A stretch of 64,000 nucleotides of DNA from Chitinophagaceae bacterium (lineage in GTDB: Bacteria > Bacteroidota > Bacteroidia > Chitinophagales > Chitinophagaceae), in NCBI GenBank assembly GCA_016715365.1, contig JADKAM010000001.1:1426001-1490000 (forward strand), read 5' to 3'. This document shows, piece by piece, positions 36,458 to 44,994 of this stretch (the stretch's first letter is position 1; each line of letters starts with the position of its first letter). The position numbers and the translations under genes were made by a program. The notes beneath the pieces are model-generated. The model was not told the origin of the DNA. It did not search any database and was given only the letters and a program-made list of their open reading frames with translations.

Positions 36458-38134
36458 ATGGCAAGGCTAGTATTGGTATTTCTCTTTTCATGTGCTGTAG
36501 AATTTGGAACAGCCCAAAGCCTTGCAGTAAATACTACGGGTTCAACCGCTAATACAAGTAGCATTTTAGATGTTAGCAGTGGCTCAAAAGGGGTGCTTAT
36601 ACCGCGAATGAGTAAGGTTCAAAAAAATGCAATTGCTTTACCGGCAACCGGCTTATTGATTTTTCAAAATGCACCAGACAGCGTAGGATTTCATTACTAC
36701 GATGGCACAAAATGGTTGTGGTTGCCGGCTTCAAACAGTTTGGATACCATTGCCTGGAAAACGGCAGGAAATACCGGAACAAATATTTCTAATCATTTTT
36801 TTGGTACCCTTGATAATGTACCCCTGAGTTTCAGGCAAAATAATAAATGGATTGGGAGATTAGATGCGACTGCAAAAAATTATTTTATAGGTGCTGGTAG
36901 CGGAGCTAATAGTGTTGGAGCTAACAATGTAGCAATTGGCGATAGTGTGGCATATAAAAGCAGAGCTTCTAATGCTGTTATTATTGGCGACCATGCTGGG
37001 TATAATATAAATAATTTTAACGGCGGTTACCGGAGTGTAATAATTGGCGATTATGCCGGCGATAGCAGTGTTGCTAACTGGACTACAATTGTAGGAAATC
37101 TGGCAGGAAGAAAAAATCAGGTATGGGGAAGTACATTTTTTGGTTCTTCGGCAGGAGAAAATAATACCACCGGGTATAATTGTTTTATAGGCGATAACAG
37201 CGGGATTAAAAATATAACAGGGACCTCTAATACATTCATTGGTAATCAAACTGGCTATAACAATAATGCCAATTATAACACCGCGGTGGGTTCGTATGCC
37301 TTATTAAATAATTCAACATCAGAGAATAATACCGCAGTAGGTGCTTTAGCCCTTTCATCTAATTCAAGTAAAGCAAATACCGCCGTTGGGGCTTTTGCAT
37401 TAAGAAACTTGCAGGGGAGTACAAGCCAATGGAATGTGGCCATTGGCGATAGTGCAGCAGTTAACTTATTATTAGGTGCAAATAATGTAGTAATGGGTGC
37501 CTGGGCTTTTAAAGACCATACAACAGGCAGTAGAAATACAGCGATTGGAAATTTTGCCTTGGGCGAAAGTACAAACGGAGATGAGAATACGGCCCTTGGC
37601 GAAAACAGCCTGGCAAATACCAATAACAACCTTAATACCGGTATAGGTAAAAATGCAGGACTCGTAAATTTTAGTGGTACAAACAATACTTTTTTAGGCG
37701 CTTTTGCAGATGCCGGTTCAGCATCTTTAACCAACGCAACAGCAATTGGATATAGAAGTAGGGTAGACAACAACAACGCAATGGTTTTGGGAAGCATTAA
37801 CGGTGTAAACGGTGCCACGGCAAGTACCAATGTAGGCATTGGTACTACTAATCCGCTTACTACTTTAGATGTTAATGGTGGTATAAGAACAAGGTATAGT
37901 GGCACAGTAATAAAAACTGTTACTCCAGGTTTAAATTTAGCATACGTAAATGTTATACCTGGTTTACCTGCCGGATGGGATTTAACCAATACCATGGTTT
38001 TGGTATCTATTGCTGATGGAGTTACTGGCACTATTTACCAGGTTAAATTAATAAATCCAAATCTAATCGAAGTGGATATGAACGCAAATTTTGGAGGTGC
38101 AATAAGATTTAATTACATCATTTTTAAACTGTAA
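36458..38134 (+). CDS. Exported YadA-head-like repeat protein
   Basis: 558 residues. A signal peptide (RLVLVFLFSCAVEFGTAQ) is followed by a segment common in Bacteroidota fibre proteins (SSILDVSSGSKGVLIPRMSK, then a HYYDGTKWLWLP strand). Residues about 150-440 are short repeats of the NxAxG type (NNVAIGDSVAY, NTAVGSYALLNN, NTAVGALALSSN, NTAVGAFALRN, NTAIGNFALGES, NTALGENSLANT), the left-handed beta-roll of trimeric autotransporter heads. The C-terminal part (NPLTTLDVNGGIRTRYSG to the end) looks like a fibre-tip domain. There is no YadA membrane anchor, no T9SS sorting domain and no S74 autocleavage domain, so how it is held on the surface is unclear. Adhesin-like role inferred. Confidence 0.75.
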   Translation: MARLVLVFLFSCAVEFGTAQSLAVNTTGSTANTSSILDVSSGSKGVLIPRMSKVQKNAIALPATGLLIFQNAPDSVGFHYYDGTKWLWLPASNSLDTIAWKTAGNTGTNISNHFFGTLDNVPLSFRQNNKWIGRLDATAKNYFIGAGSGANSVGANNVAIGDSVAYKSRASNAVIIGDHAGYNINNFNGGYRSVIIGDYAGDSSVANWTTIVGNLAGRKNQVWGSTFFGSSAGENNTTGYNCFIGDNSGIKNITGTSNTFIGNQTGYNNNANYNTAVGSYALLNNSTSENNTAVGALALSSNSSKANTAVGAFALRNLQGSTSQWNVAIGDSAAVNLLLGANNVVMGAWAFKDHTTGSRNTAIGNFALGESTNGDENTALGENSLANTNNNLNTGIGKNAGLVNFSGTNNTFLGAFADAGSASLTNATAIGYRSRVDNNNAMVLGSINGVNGATASTNVGIGTTNPLTTLDVNGGIRTRYSGTVIKTVTPGLNLAYVNVIPGLPAGWDLTNTMVLVSIADGVTGTIYQVKLINPNLIEVDMNANFGGAIRFNYIIFKL

Positions 38135-38175
38135 AACATATTGCACAAAACGGCAAACCTTTTTATTGAAATACT

Positions 38176-38592
38176 ATGCTAAAGTTTGGGAAAAACAGTG
38201 CTGGTAAAGAACGGCTGATGCTAACCATTACAGGAACTATAATAGTAATAGTAGTTGCATGGATAACAGGTACACTGTTTATGCCAAAAAGAGCTTCTGG
38301 AATTGGGATGAATCATAAAGAAGGTATATGGATTCATAAAAGCGATAGCGGTTTTACAAGAATGGAAATTAAAGAGAGCGGATATTTTTACTATGACCAG
38401 GTGCTGCATAAAGGCAAATCAAAATTTTACAAAGGGGTTATAACTGCGGAGGGGCCGCTATTTGATCACAGGCTTTTATTAATTCCTTTTAATGCCGATA
38501 CACTGCTTAATCATAAAATACTGGAATTGGATAGACATCATTTTAAATTAAAAAGTATAAAAGATAATTCAGTAATCGTGTTCACAAAATAG
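38176..38592 (+). CDS. Hypothetical single-span membrane protein
   Basis: 138 residues with one N-terminal membrane span (about 16-37, LTITGTIIVIVVAWITGTLF) and a soluble remainder that starts GIGMNHKEGIWIHKSDSGFT and is beta-rich, reminiscent of small lipocalin-like folds. No motif recognised. It lies 41 bp after the repeat-protein gene and 23 bp before the next gene, consistent with one transcription unit through about 41.3 kb. Low GC and AT-rich spacers are shared by its neighbours. Confidence 0.6.
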   Translation: MLKFGKNSAGKERLMLTITGTIIVIVVAWITGTLFMPKRASGIGMNHKEGIWIHKSDSGFTRMEIKESGYFYYDQVLHKGKSKFYKGVITAEGPLFDHRLLLIPFNADTLLNHKILELDRHHFKLKSIKDNSVIVFTK

Positions 38593-38615
38593 TCACTTGT
38601 TCGAATAAATTTTAA

Positions 38616-39026
38616 ATGAAAAAAAGTATTTCAGTACTACTCTTTATGATAACACTGTTTACAAATGCAAAAGCAAACAGTACCAGCGATACTGTTTTTA
38701 TTTATTACGATGCTGCAAGAAATAAGTATGTATTAAAAGGAAATGAATTGGAATACATACCGGTTAATAAAAAAGAAAGCTCATCAGGTATGTATAGCGG
38801 TGGCACTTATGATAGTAAGGGATTAAATAAAGTAGAGAGAGAAAAAATGGAATCGCTTTTTAATGCCGCTTTAGCAGATAGAATTGCACAAACTGATAAA
38901 AACATTAAACCAAATTCAGCAGTAGAAATTAGTATTGATAGCAGAAAAGTAAGTTTTATACTCAAGGCAAAATCCACAATTAATACATCAATCAACAATT
39001 ATTTAAAACAATTAATCCAAAATTAA
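38616..39026 (+). CDS. Hypothetical exported protein
   Basis: 136 residues with a clear Sec signal (KKSISVLLFMITLFTNAKA) and a small mature domain of charged helices and strands (SSGMYSGGTYDSKGLNKVER, SAVEISIDSRKVSFILKAKS). I do not recognise the family. It is separated from the next gene by five bases, so the two are almost certainly cotranscribed. Likely periplasmic or surface. It may work with the neighbouring secreted proteins, but the only evidence is position. Confidence 0.58.
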   Translation: MKKSISVLLFMITLFTNAKANSTSDTVFIYYDAARNKYVLKGNELEYIPVNKKESSSGMYSGGTYDSKGLNKVEREKMESLFNAALADRIAQTDKNIKPNSAVEISIDSRKVSFILKAKSTINTSINNYLKQLIQN

Positions 39027-39031
39027 ACAAC

Positions 39032-39433
39032 ATGAAGTACATTATTTTATTAGCATTTTCAATCTGTTTGTTTACAGCAACAAATGCTCAAAAAACAAAA
39101 ACAACTCCTGTGCAAAAAACAGAAAAAACATTTATTGTAACTGCGGCTACTGCAAAAGATTTGCCAGAAGGTGTAGTATTTGCAAATAATAAATTAACAC
39201 TGAAAAAGGGATTTAAGTTTGAAAACCTGCCTAATAATGCTGGCGTAAATGTTGTAAATGCAAAAGGAAGTATTAGTGGCTCATTTACATGCCAATGCCA
39301 GTTAGCTGGCAGCATGGTTGCCTGTTCTTTGAAAACCGGCAGTGGTTATATCACTTGCGATGGAAATGTTTGTTGCAGTTTATCTACTACAATACAATCT
39401 CCCAAAATAGCTGACTTACAAATGAAACAATAA
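39032..39433 (+). CDS. Hypothetical exported cysteine-rich protein
   Basis: 133 residues: a signal peptide (KYIILLAFSICLFTATNAQ), a Lys/Thr-rich stretch, a beta-like domain (LPEGVVFANNKLTLKKGFKF) and a C-terminal part with seven cysteines in about 34 residues (GSFTCQCQLAGSMVACSL, YITCDGNVCCSL). Such spacing suggests disulphides or a metal site formed after export. No family recognised. It is the fourth gene of the unit that starts at 36458. Confidence 0.58.
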   Translation: MKYIILLAFSICLFTATNAQKTKTTPVQKTEKTFIVTAATAKDLPEGVVFANNKLTLKKGFKFENLPNNAGVNVVNAKGSISGSFTCQCQLAGSMVACSLKTGSGYITCDGNVCCSLSTTIQSPKIADLQMKQ

Positions 39434-39460
39434 TATTAAGAAATCTTATTAAACAAAAAA

Positions 39461-39757
39461 ATGAAAAAATTAGCTTTTCCTGCAATCGTTATTTTATTAT
39501 TTAGCTGCTCAAGCGCACCCACTGCAAAATGGGATGCAGCCAGTGCTTCTAAAACCTGCTTCGATGGTGCCACAAAAGGTAAGTATGATTTAACCAGTCC
39601 TCAACTGAACCGTATAAAAGGTATATGCGATTGTGTGGGCGAAAAAATGGTAGCCACGTTTAAAAGCGAAAAAGAAGCTAACGAAAAAATGCTGGATGCT
39701 GTCCCAATTGCTACAGCTTGTAAAGAAGAATGGGAAAAAGAACAAATAAGTAAATAA
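39461..39757 (+). CDS. Small hypothetical lipoprotein with paired cysteines
   Basis: 98 residues. A lipoprotein signal (KKLAFPAIVILLFSC) leaves a mature part of about 82 residues with four further cysteines: SKTCFDGATKG, IKGICDCVGEKMV and ATACKEEW. A helical domain with CxC and a late Cys is typical of a loose group of small bacterial envelope proteins of unknown role. It belongs to the same AT-rich run of secreted proteins, with gaps of 27 and 37 bp to its neighbours. Confidence 0.6.
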   Translation: MKKLAFPAIVILLFSCSSAPTAKWDAASASKTCFDGATKGKYDLTSPQLNRIKGICDCVGEKMVATFKSEKEANEKMLDAVPIATACKEEWEKEQISK

Positions 39758-39794
39758 CAATTTAAATAAACTGAACTTCTTAAAAGAGACAGCA

Positions 39795-40214
39795 ATGAAA
39801 AATACATTTTTAAAAATACTTGTCATACCTGCAATTGCATTTTGTAGTTGTTCGGGTAATACCCAAAGTAAAGAAACTCCTGGCAAGTCTGGTTCTGCTG
39901 TTAATCAAAATCTTTTTGCAGCAGCAGCAGAAATAAATAAAAAATGCCCGATAGCAACAGATGAAAATACCCGGATGGACAGCGCTACGGTATTTAATGA
40001 ATACATGATCACCTATCATTACACCATACATACAGTCAGCAACAAAGATATTGATCTGGCAAAGTTTAAAGGGAGTATGCAGTCTGCCATGGACGAAAAA
40101 TACAAAACAGATCCTCAATTAAAAATTTACCGGGAGAATAAAATTGCCGTTGCTTATGATTATAAGGATAAGGCAGGTAATTTTTTATGCTATTTTATTG
40201 TTGGCGAAAAATAA
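39795..40214 (+). CDS. Hypothetical lipoprotein
   Basis: 139 residues. A lipoprotein signal (LKILVIPAIAFCSC, ending in two closely spaced cysteines) is followed by a mature domain with EINKKCPIATDENTRMDSAT, YMITYHYTIHTVSNKDID and IAVAYDYKDKAGNFLCYFIV. The pattern of a CP...D..TRxDS opening and a late Cys is one I have seen in hypothetical proteins of several phyla, but I know no function. Two cysteines in the mature domain may pair. Part of the 36.4-41.3 kb run. Confidence 0.62.
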   Translation: MKNTFLKILVIPAIAFCSCSGNTQSKETPGKSGSAVNQNLFAAAAEINKKCPIATDENTRMDSATVFNEYMITYHYTIHTVSNKDIDLAKFKGSMQSAMDEKYKTDPQLKIYRENKIAVAYDYKDKAGNFLCYFIVGEK

Positions 40215-40233
40215 AAAAATCTAAAAAAATACA

Positions 40234-41349
40234 ATGAAGAAAATAACATTACTGGCATTAATACTCATTGCAACAGTTTGTACCCAGGCCAAGCCATGCG
40301 GTATTTTAAATAAAGCAACTGAAACCAACACAACTCAACACGCAAAAAATATGGATAACAAAGTAACAATAAAGGAGCCCGAAGGTTACTATATAGATGA
40401 AAACGGAATAAGCGGGTATGGCGACGATTTGAAAATTATATTTTCATCTGTGCCTTTTAATGGAGGCGATGGTCAGATGGCAAATAGTTTTACATCTGCC
40501 AGTCGTATCTATGCAAAGCTTACTGCTACTAAAGGCACACTAAAAGATGTGCTTAAAATTGCCGATAACGACGATGGCATAAAAATATACCTGGTACTTT
40601 ACAATGAAGCAGGAGAAAAAATAAAAAGGTTTGTAAGCATAGCAGAAACATTCGCACTTAGTGTTGCACAAGCAAATAGTAAATCAATTACGTTAGATAT
40701 TTTGCCGGATCCTGCTATTTTTAACAGCGGAAAACAGAGCGATTTTTGGGTAGGCGCAGCATTTGCCTATGGCCACAACCAATATAATTTTACACAAAAC
40801 GGGAATTACAAAGTAGGGCTTTTTGTAACAAACGAAAAGTTAGATGATTGGGGAAAACCAATTTATGGTGATGATATTGTTTTTGCCAATTATTTTACTT
40901 ACAGTTTTTCAGCAAAAGATGCAATAAATATTGTAAAGGAAAGCCAAACTATAAGTGATGCAAAAAACAATGCCGTAAAAAATGCCATTACACCATTGCC
41001 AAAACAATGGACAGAAAAATCATCAAATTTGGTTATGGGATTTACACAAGCTCAATTAATAAAGATGTACGAAAATAGTTTTGCAGATAAAATGGATGCA
41101 CATACAGTCGTAAAATTTCATGCATCATCATCAAATGGAGGTTGGACAGTTGTTAATAATGACTTTGGAATTCCAACGTACAGATACAGCAATCAGTGGT
41201 ACACTGTTTTTATAAAGTATGCCAATGGAAAAACATGTTTTTACCAGGGCTTTGGCTTACGCCAGCAATATAATGGAGGGGGAACCTACGGTGCCGCTTT
41301 TATTGATAAAAATGATTATTACATGACGGATTGCGCAACAATGAAATAG
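40234..41349 (+). CDS. Hypothetical exported protein
   Basis: 371 residues with a Sec signal (KKITLLALILIATVCTQA; a Cys nearby at KPCG is not a lipobox position). The N-terminal half looks like a beta-sandwich (GYYIDENGISGYGDDLKIIF, GIKIYLVLYNEAGEKIKRFV, FWVGAAFAYGHNQYNF). The C-terminal part (about 270-371) has FTQAQLIKMYENSFADKMD and ends in an aromatic-rich strand region (TYRYSNQWYTVFIKYANGK, DYYMTDCATMK). No family recognised. It is the last gene of the run, convergent with the PorE-like gene and touching its stop. Confidence 0.6.
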   Translation: MKKITLLALILIATVCTQAKPCGILNKATETNTTQHAKNMDNKVTIKEPEGYYIDENGISGYGDDLKIIFSSVPFNGGDGQMANSFTSASRIYAKLTATKGTLKDVLKIADNDDGIKIYLVLYNEAGEKIKRFVSIAETFALSVAQANSKSITLDILPDPAIFNSGKQSDFWVGAAFAYGHNQYNFTQNGNYKVGLFVTNEKLDDWGKPIYGDDIVFANYFTYSFSAKDAINIVKESQTISDAKNNAVKNAITPLPKQWTEKSSNLVMGFTQAQLIKMYENSFADKMDAHTVVKFHASSSNGGWTVVNNDFGIPTYRYSNQWYTVFIKYANGKTCFYQGFGLRQQYNGGGTYGAAFIDKNDYYMTDCATMK

Positions 41350-43289
41350 CTAATTACCTGTAATACTTAATTCTGTTCTTCTGTTCAATGCTTTGCCCGG
41401 TTCTGTTGCATTACCGGCAACCGGCCTGGATGAACCAAATCCTTTGTAACTAAGGCGTTGGGTATTGATGGATTTGCTTAACAAATATCCTACAACCGCT
41501 TTTGCACGGTTGGCAGAGAGCAGGAGATTGTCTTTTCCTGACCCACGTTATCTGTATGCCCGTCTATCTGAATTTTTAAATTCGGGTTATCATTTAATAA
41601 AATAACCAGTTTATTCAGTTCTGATTTTGATTCATTCTGCAGATCAAATCTGCCTGTTTCGAAAAAGATATTTTTTAAAACAATGGTAGCTCCTTTTTCA
41701 ATCGGTTGTAAAGGAATATTTACAACGAATGCAGCATCGCTGTTATTTTTTTGCAGCGAAAAGTTATCTGAATAAAATAAATAACCCTTGCGGTTTACAT
41801 TAAAAGCATAATTTTTTCCTACGGGTAAAGTAACCAGGTAATTCCCATCTTCATCAGTTTGTATTTTGCTGAGCAGGTTACCGGTTTTTATATCCGTTAA
41901 TTCTACTGCAGAAGGTAAACCGGCATTTGTTTTTTTATCAAATACTTTTCCTTTTACCCACAGGGTTTTTAGCGGCCTTACGTCTTCTCTTAATTGAAAA
42001 GAATAAATATCCAGACCGCCTTTGCTATCTGCGCCATCGCTTGCATAGTAACCCGTTTTGCCATCAGCAGCAACAATTAAAGAACCCTGGTCATCAATGG
42101 TATTAATGGGGTAGCCTAAATTTTCTGCAACTACCCAGCTGCTGTCATTTACTTTTTTACTGAAGAACAGATCTGTCATTCCATATCCGGGATGGCCATT
42201 GCTGTTGAAATAAAGCGTTTCATTATCTGAATGCATAAAGGGACAGCCTTCATCGCCGCTGGTATTAACTGCTTCGCCTAAATTTTCGGGGCGGCTCCAC
42301 TTGCCTGTTGGTAAGCGGTGTGTAACCCAGATATCGCGGCCACCAAAACCACCGGCTCTGCTGCTTGAAAAATACAGGTCTCTTTTATCCGGCGATAAAG
42401 AGGGTGAAGATTCCCAGAAATCAGTATTTAAAACAGGGCCTAAATTTTGCGGCTCACTCCAGCCGTTATTTGTTCTTACAGAAAAATAAAGATCGCAACT
42501 GCCTTCACCTTCGGGGTAATTGCAACCGGTAAAAATCAACAGCTGCCCATCCTGCGAAATGTTCTGAGCGCCTTCATTGAGGTTGGTATTCACCTTACCT
42601 CCAAGTGGTGCTGCCTTACCCCATTTGCCATCAATAAAATTACTTTCGTAAAAATCTTCGTCGCCTGCAATGCGGCGGTTAAAGATCATTTTAGTGCCAT
42701 CAATGGTTAGGGAAGGAAAGTATTCCAGGTCTTTGGTATTGATATTGTCGCCCAGGTTTATGGGAGCAAAGACATAATCTTTTGCCGGATGTTTTTTTTC
42801 GTAATCGAGTGCAAAAGTATAAGCCGATTTTCGGTAATTACCTGCTTGTATACTTTGCTGATTTAAAGAGGGTGTTGCTAAAAATTCATTCACTGCATTT
42901 AGTGCCTGTCCGAATTTTCCGGCACCCGCCAGTGAAATGGAATAAGGCAGTAAATATACTTTTGAATAAACAGAATCCATACGCATGGCTATTTCAAAAT
43001 CTGCAACAGAAGCGGCGTAATCTTTTAATTCTGCATACACATTCGACCTGGTTAAATAAACATCCACAAATTTCGGATCAAGGGCCAATGCGTCGTTCAG
43101 GTGTTTGATGGAAGCGGTAAAATTTCCGTTTTGGGCTTCTTCAATTGCCTGCCCGTAAATTTCGCCTGCTTTCTTATTTACCTTCTCCGGGTCGTACCAT
43201 TGAGCGTTGGTAAGTAAAAAGGAAAAAGTAAAAAGTAAAAAGGAGAGAATTGCTTTATGGATAAGATATTTTTTATGTAGCATGTGCAT
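41350..43289 (-). CDS. PorE-like protein: TPR, beta-propeller, carboxypeptidase-regulatory and OmpA domains (one frameshift)
   Basis: About 646 residues once a frameshift is repaired. Order: signal peptide (about 5-30), TPR (about 33-125; ASIKHLNDALALDPKFVDVY), PD40/WD40-like propeller (about 180-430; YFPSLTIDGTKMIFNRRIAG, SSPSLSPDKRDLYFSSSRAG), carboxypeptidase-regulatory-like domain (VWVKGKVFDKKTNAGLPSA-like, about 440-525) and an OmpA peptidoglycan-binding domain (QIDGHTDNVGQEK, then LLLSANRAKAVVGYLLSKS, YKGFGSSRPV). The frame breaks at a T4 run (41533-41536); one more base restores the usual ending. PorE of the T9SS has this layout, but Bacteroidota carry paralogues, and no lipobox is seen. 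The signal-peptide core is encoded by a heptamer array. Confidence 0.85.
43212..43247. repeat. Heptamer array inside the PorE-like signal-peptide codons
   Basis: Plus-strand units are AGTAAAA, AGGAAAA, AGTAAAA, AGTAAAA, AGGAGAG. On the coding strand they read as TTTTACT-type units and encode the hydrophobic LSFLLFTFSFLLT core. No inverted partner was found nearby. Confidence 0.6.
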
Positions 43290-43360
43290 TAATTCGTTGT
43301 ATAAAGATAAAACGAATGAAAGTGTAATTTATTCTTTGCCGGGAATTATAACATTTCCTT

Positions 43361-43984
43361 TTACGGAACATGGATGTACTTGTGTATCTGCAGCGATAAT
43401 TCCCATTTGGGATTTTGCAAAATATACTCAATGATCATCGGTGTTACAACCGCTGCTTTATCCCATTCCGGTTGCAGGTATAATTTGCAGCCGGGCGAAA
43501 CCAATGCTGCATATTGTTCAGCCCATTCAAAATCAGATTTATTGAATATCACAATTTTCAGTTCGTTTGCAAGTGGTACTATCCCGGGTAATGGCGCTTT
43601 AAATTTTTTGGGCGAAAGACAGATCCAGTTCCAGTTGCCACTAAGTGGATGGGCGCCTGATGTTTCAATATTGGTTTCAAAACCTTTTGATTGTAATGCA
43701 GCCGTAAGGTCATCTAAATTATGCATCAGCGGTTCGCCGCCTGTAATGACAACCAGCTTTGCCGGTGTCTGTTCAACATTCAATAGTAAATCTTCAATAT
43801 TAAATGCTGGATGTTTTCCTGCGTCCCAGCTTTCTTTTACATCGCACCACACACAACCTACATCACAACCACCCAGGCGGATAAAATAAGCGGCTCTGCC
43901 CTGGTGATAGCCTTCGCCCTGTATGGTATAAAAATGCTCCATTACAGGTAATGACAAGGGTGCGGTATTTTTAGTTTCAATCAT
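43361..43984 (-). CDS. queE: 7-carboxy-7-deazaguanine synthase (QueE)
   Basis: Radical-SAM enzyme that contracts 6-carboxytetrahydropterin to 7-carboxy-7-deazaguanine in queuosine synthesis. 207 residues. The [4Fe-4S] motif CxxxCxxC is in GGCDVGCVWCDVKESWD, preceded by EHFYTIQGEGYHQGRAAYFI (substrate-side motif). GGEPLMH follows, and the C-terminus has YLQPEWDKAA. The length fits the family. No other queuosine gene is next to it. It lies downstream of folD on the same strand (27 bp), so cotranscription is possible, and both belong to pterin/folate-related chemistry, though this may be chance. Confidence 0.92.
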   Translation of the reverse strand: MIETKNTAPLSLPVMEHFYTIQGEGYHQGRAAYFIRLGGCDVGCVWCDVKESWDAGKHPAFNIEDLLLNVEQTPAKLVVITGGEPLMHNLDDLTAALQSKGFETNIETSGAHPLSGNWNWICLSPKKFKAPLPGIVPLANELKIVIFNKSDFEWAEQYAALVSPGCKLYLQPEWDKAAVVTPMIIEYILQNPKWELSLQIHKYIHVP

Positions 43985-44011
43985 TTGAATAAAGCAAAAA
44001 ATGCTTTGGTA

Positions 44012-44890
44012 TTATTTGTATTTATTTTCGCAGGCCGAAAAAGTATTCATCAGCAAAGCCGCAATGGTCATCAGTCCCACGCCGCCGGGTACAGGTGTGA
44101 TGTAACTGCATTTAGGTGCTACGTTTACAAAATCAACATCGCCTTTGATGGCAAAGCCCGATTTTTTGGTTACATCTGCCACACGGGTAATACCCACATC
44201 TACCACCACTGCATTTTCCTTTACCATATCAGCTTTTAAAAATTCAGGAATGCCCAAAGCGGCAACAATAATATCGGCCTGCAGGCAAATTTCCTTCAGA
44301 TTTTTTGTACGGCTATGGCAAACCGTTACTGTGCAGTTTCCTGGGTAAGCATTTCTGCTAAGTAAGATACTGATGGGGCGTCCCACAATATTGCTGCGGC
44401 CAATTACCACGGCATGTTTTCCGGCAGTTTCAATTTTGTAATGTTCAAGCATTAACAGGATGCCGTAAGGAGTTGCCGGAATAAATGTGGGCAATCCCTG
44501 TACCATCTTTCCGATACTCATGGGGTGAAAACCATCTACATCTTTATCAGGACTGATCAGGTTAATGATCTTTTCTTCATTAATCTGTTTGGGTAATGGC
44601 AGCTGTACCAAAATGCCATCCACATCTTCATCATTATTGAGTTTTTCAATGGCTGCTGTTAATGCCGCTTCTTCAATATTTTCTTCAAAGCGGATGAGGC
44701 TGCTTGTAAAACCAACTTCCTCACAGTTTTTTACCTTGCTGGCTACATAGGTTTCACTGGCGCCGTTGTTACCAATCAGTATGGCTGCCAGGTGCGGCGT
44801 TTTATTACCAGCATTTTTAAAAAGAATGGTTTTTTCTTTTATTTTTTCTTTTACAGATTGTGAAACAATCTTTCCGTCTAAAATTTGCAT
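44012..44890 (-). CDS. folD: Methylenetetrahydrofolate dehydrogenase/cyclohydrolase FolD
   Basis: Bifunctional enzyme interconverting methylene-, methenyl- and 10-formyl-tetrahydrofolate. 292 residues. Seen are the substrate-site Tyr and Lys in YVASKVKNCEEVGF, QLPLPKQINEEKI, DKDVDGFHPMSIG, the NADP-binding VIGRSNIVGRP and TPVPGGVGLMTIA near the end. A perfect TACTTTTG box ends four bases before the ATG (TACTTTTG CGCC ATG), so the mRNA is probably leaderless. queE follows 27 bp downstream. Confidence 0.96.
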   Translation of the reverse strand: MQILDGKIVSQSVKEKIKEKTILFKNAGNKTPHLAAILIGNNGASETYVASKVKNCEEVGFTSSLIRFEENIEEAALTAAIEKLNNDEDVDGILVQLPLPKQINEEKIINLISPDKDVDGFHPMSIGKMVQGLPTFIPATPYGILLMLEHYKIETAGKHAVVIGRSNIVGRPISILLSRNAYPGNCTVTVCHSRTKNLKEICLQADIIVAALGIPEFLKADMVKENAVVVDVGITRVADVTKKSGFAIKGDVDFVNVAPKCSYITPVPGGVGLMTIAALLMNTFSACENKYK

Positions 44891-44894
44891 GGCG

Positions 44895-44902
44895 CAAAAG
44901 TA
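44895..44902 (-). promoter_or_regulatory. folD -7 promoter box, leaderless arrangement
   Basis: Minus strand TACTTTTG fits TAnnTTTG and is only four bases from the start codon. Transcription would begin at about the ATG. Confidence 0.55.
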
Positions 44903-44994
44903 AACAAGTATTTGCTTACAGGCATTATCAAAAACTTGTATTTTAAATTCCTGTTTATTATCTTGGTTCTCTCTAACCGTCTAACCCTGATAAT

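Noticed and set aside
37273..38031. Minus-strand open frame of 252 codons opposite the repeat-fibre gene
   Set aside because: Mirror of the NxAxG repeats; the sense frame has a signal peptide and a recognisable repeat fold.
36458..38134. Prophage tail-fibre gene
   Set aside because: Although the N-terminal pattern and beta-roll occur in phage fibres, there is a Sec signal and no phage structural, lysis or integrase gene nearby.
41500..41550. Programmed frameshift in the PorE-like gene
   Set aside because: The T4 run lacks a slippery heptamer or downstream structure that I can see, and similar single-base losses occur in unrelated genes here.
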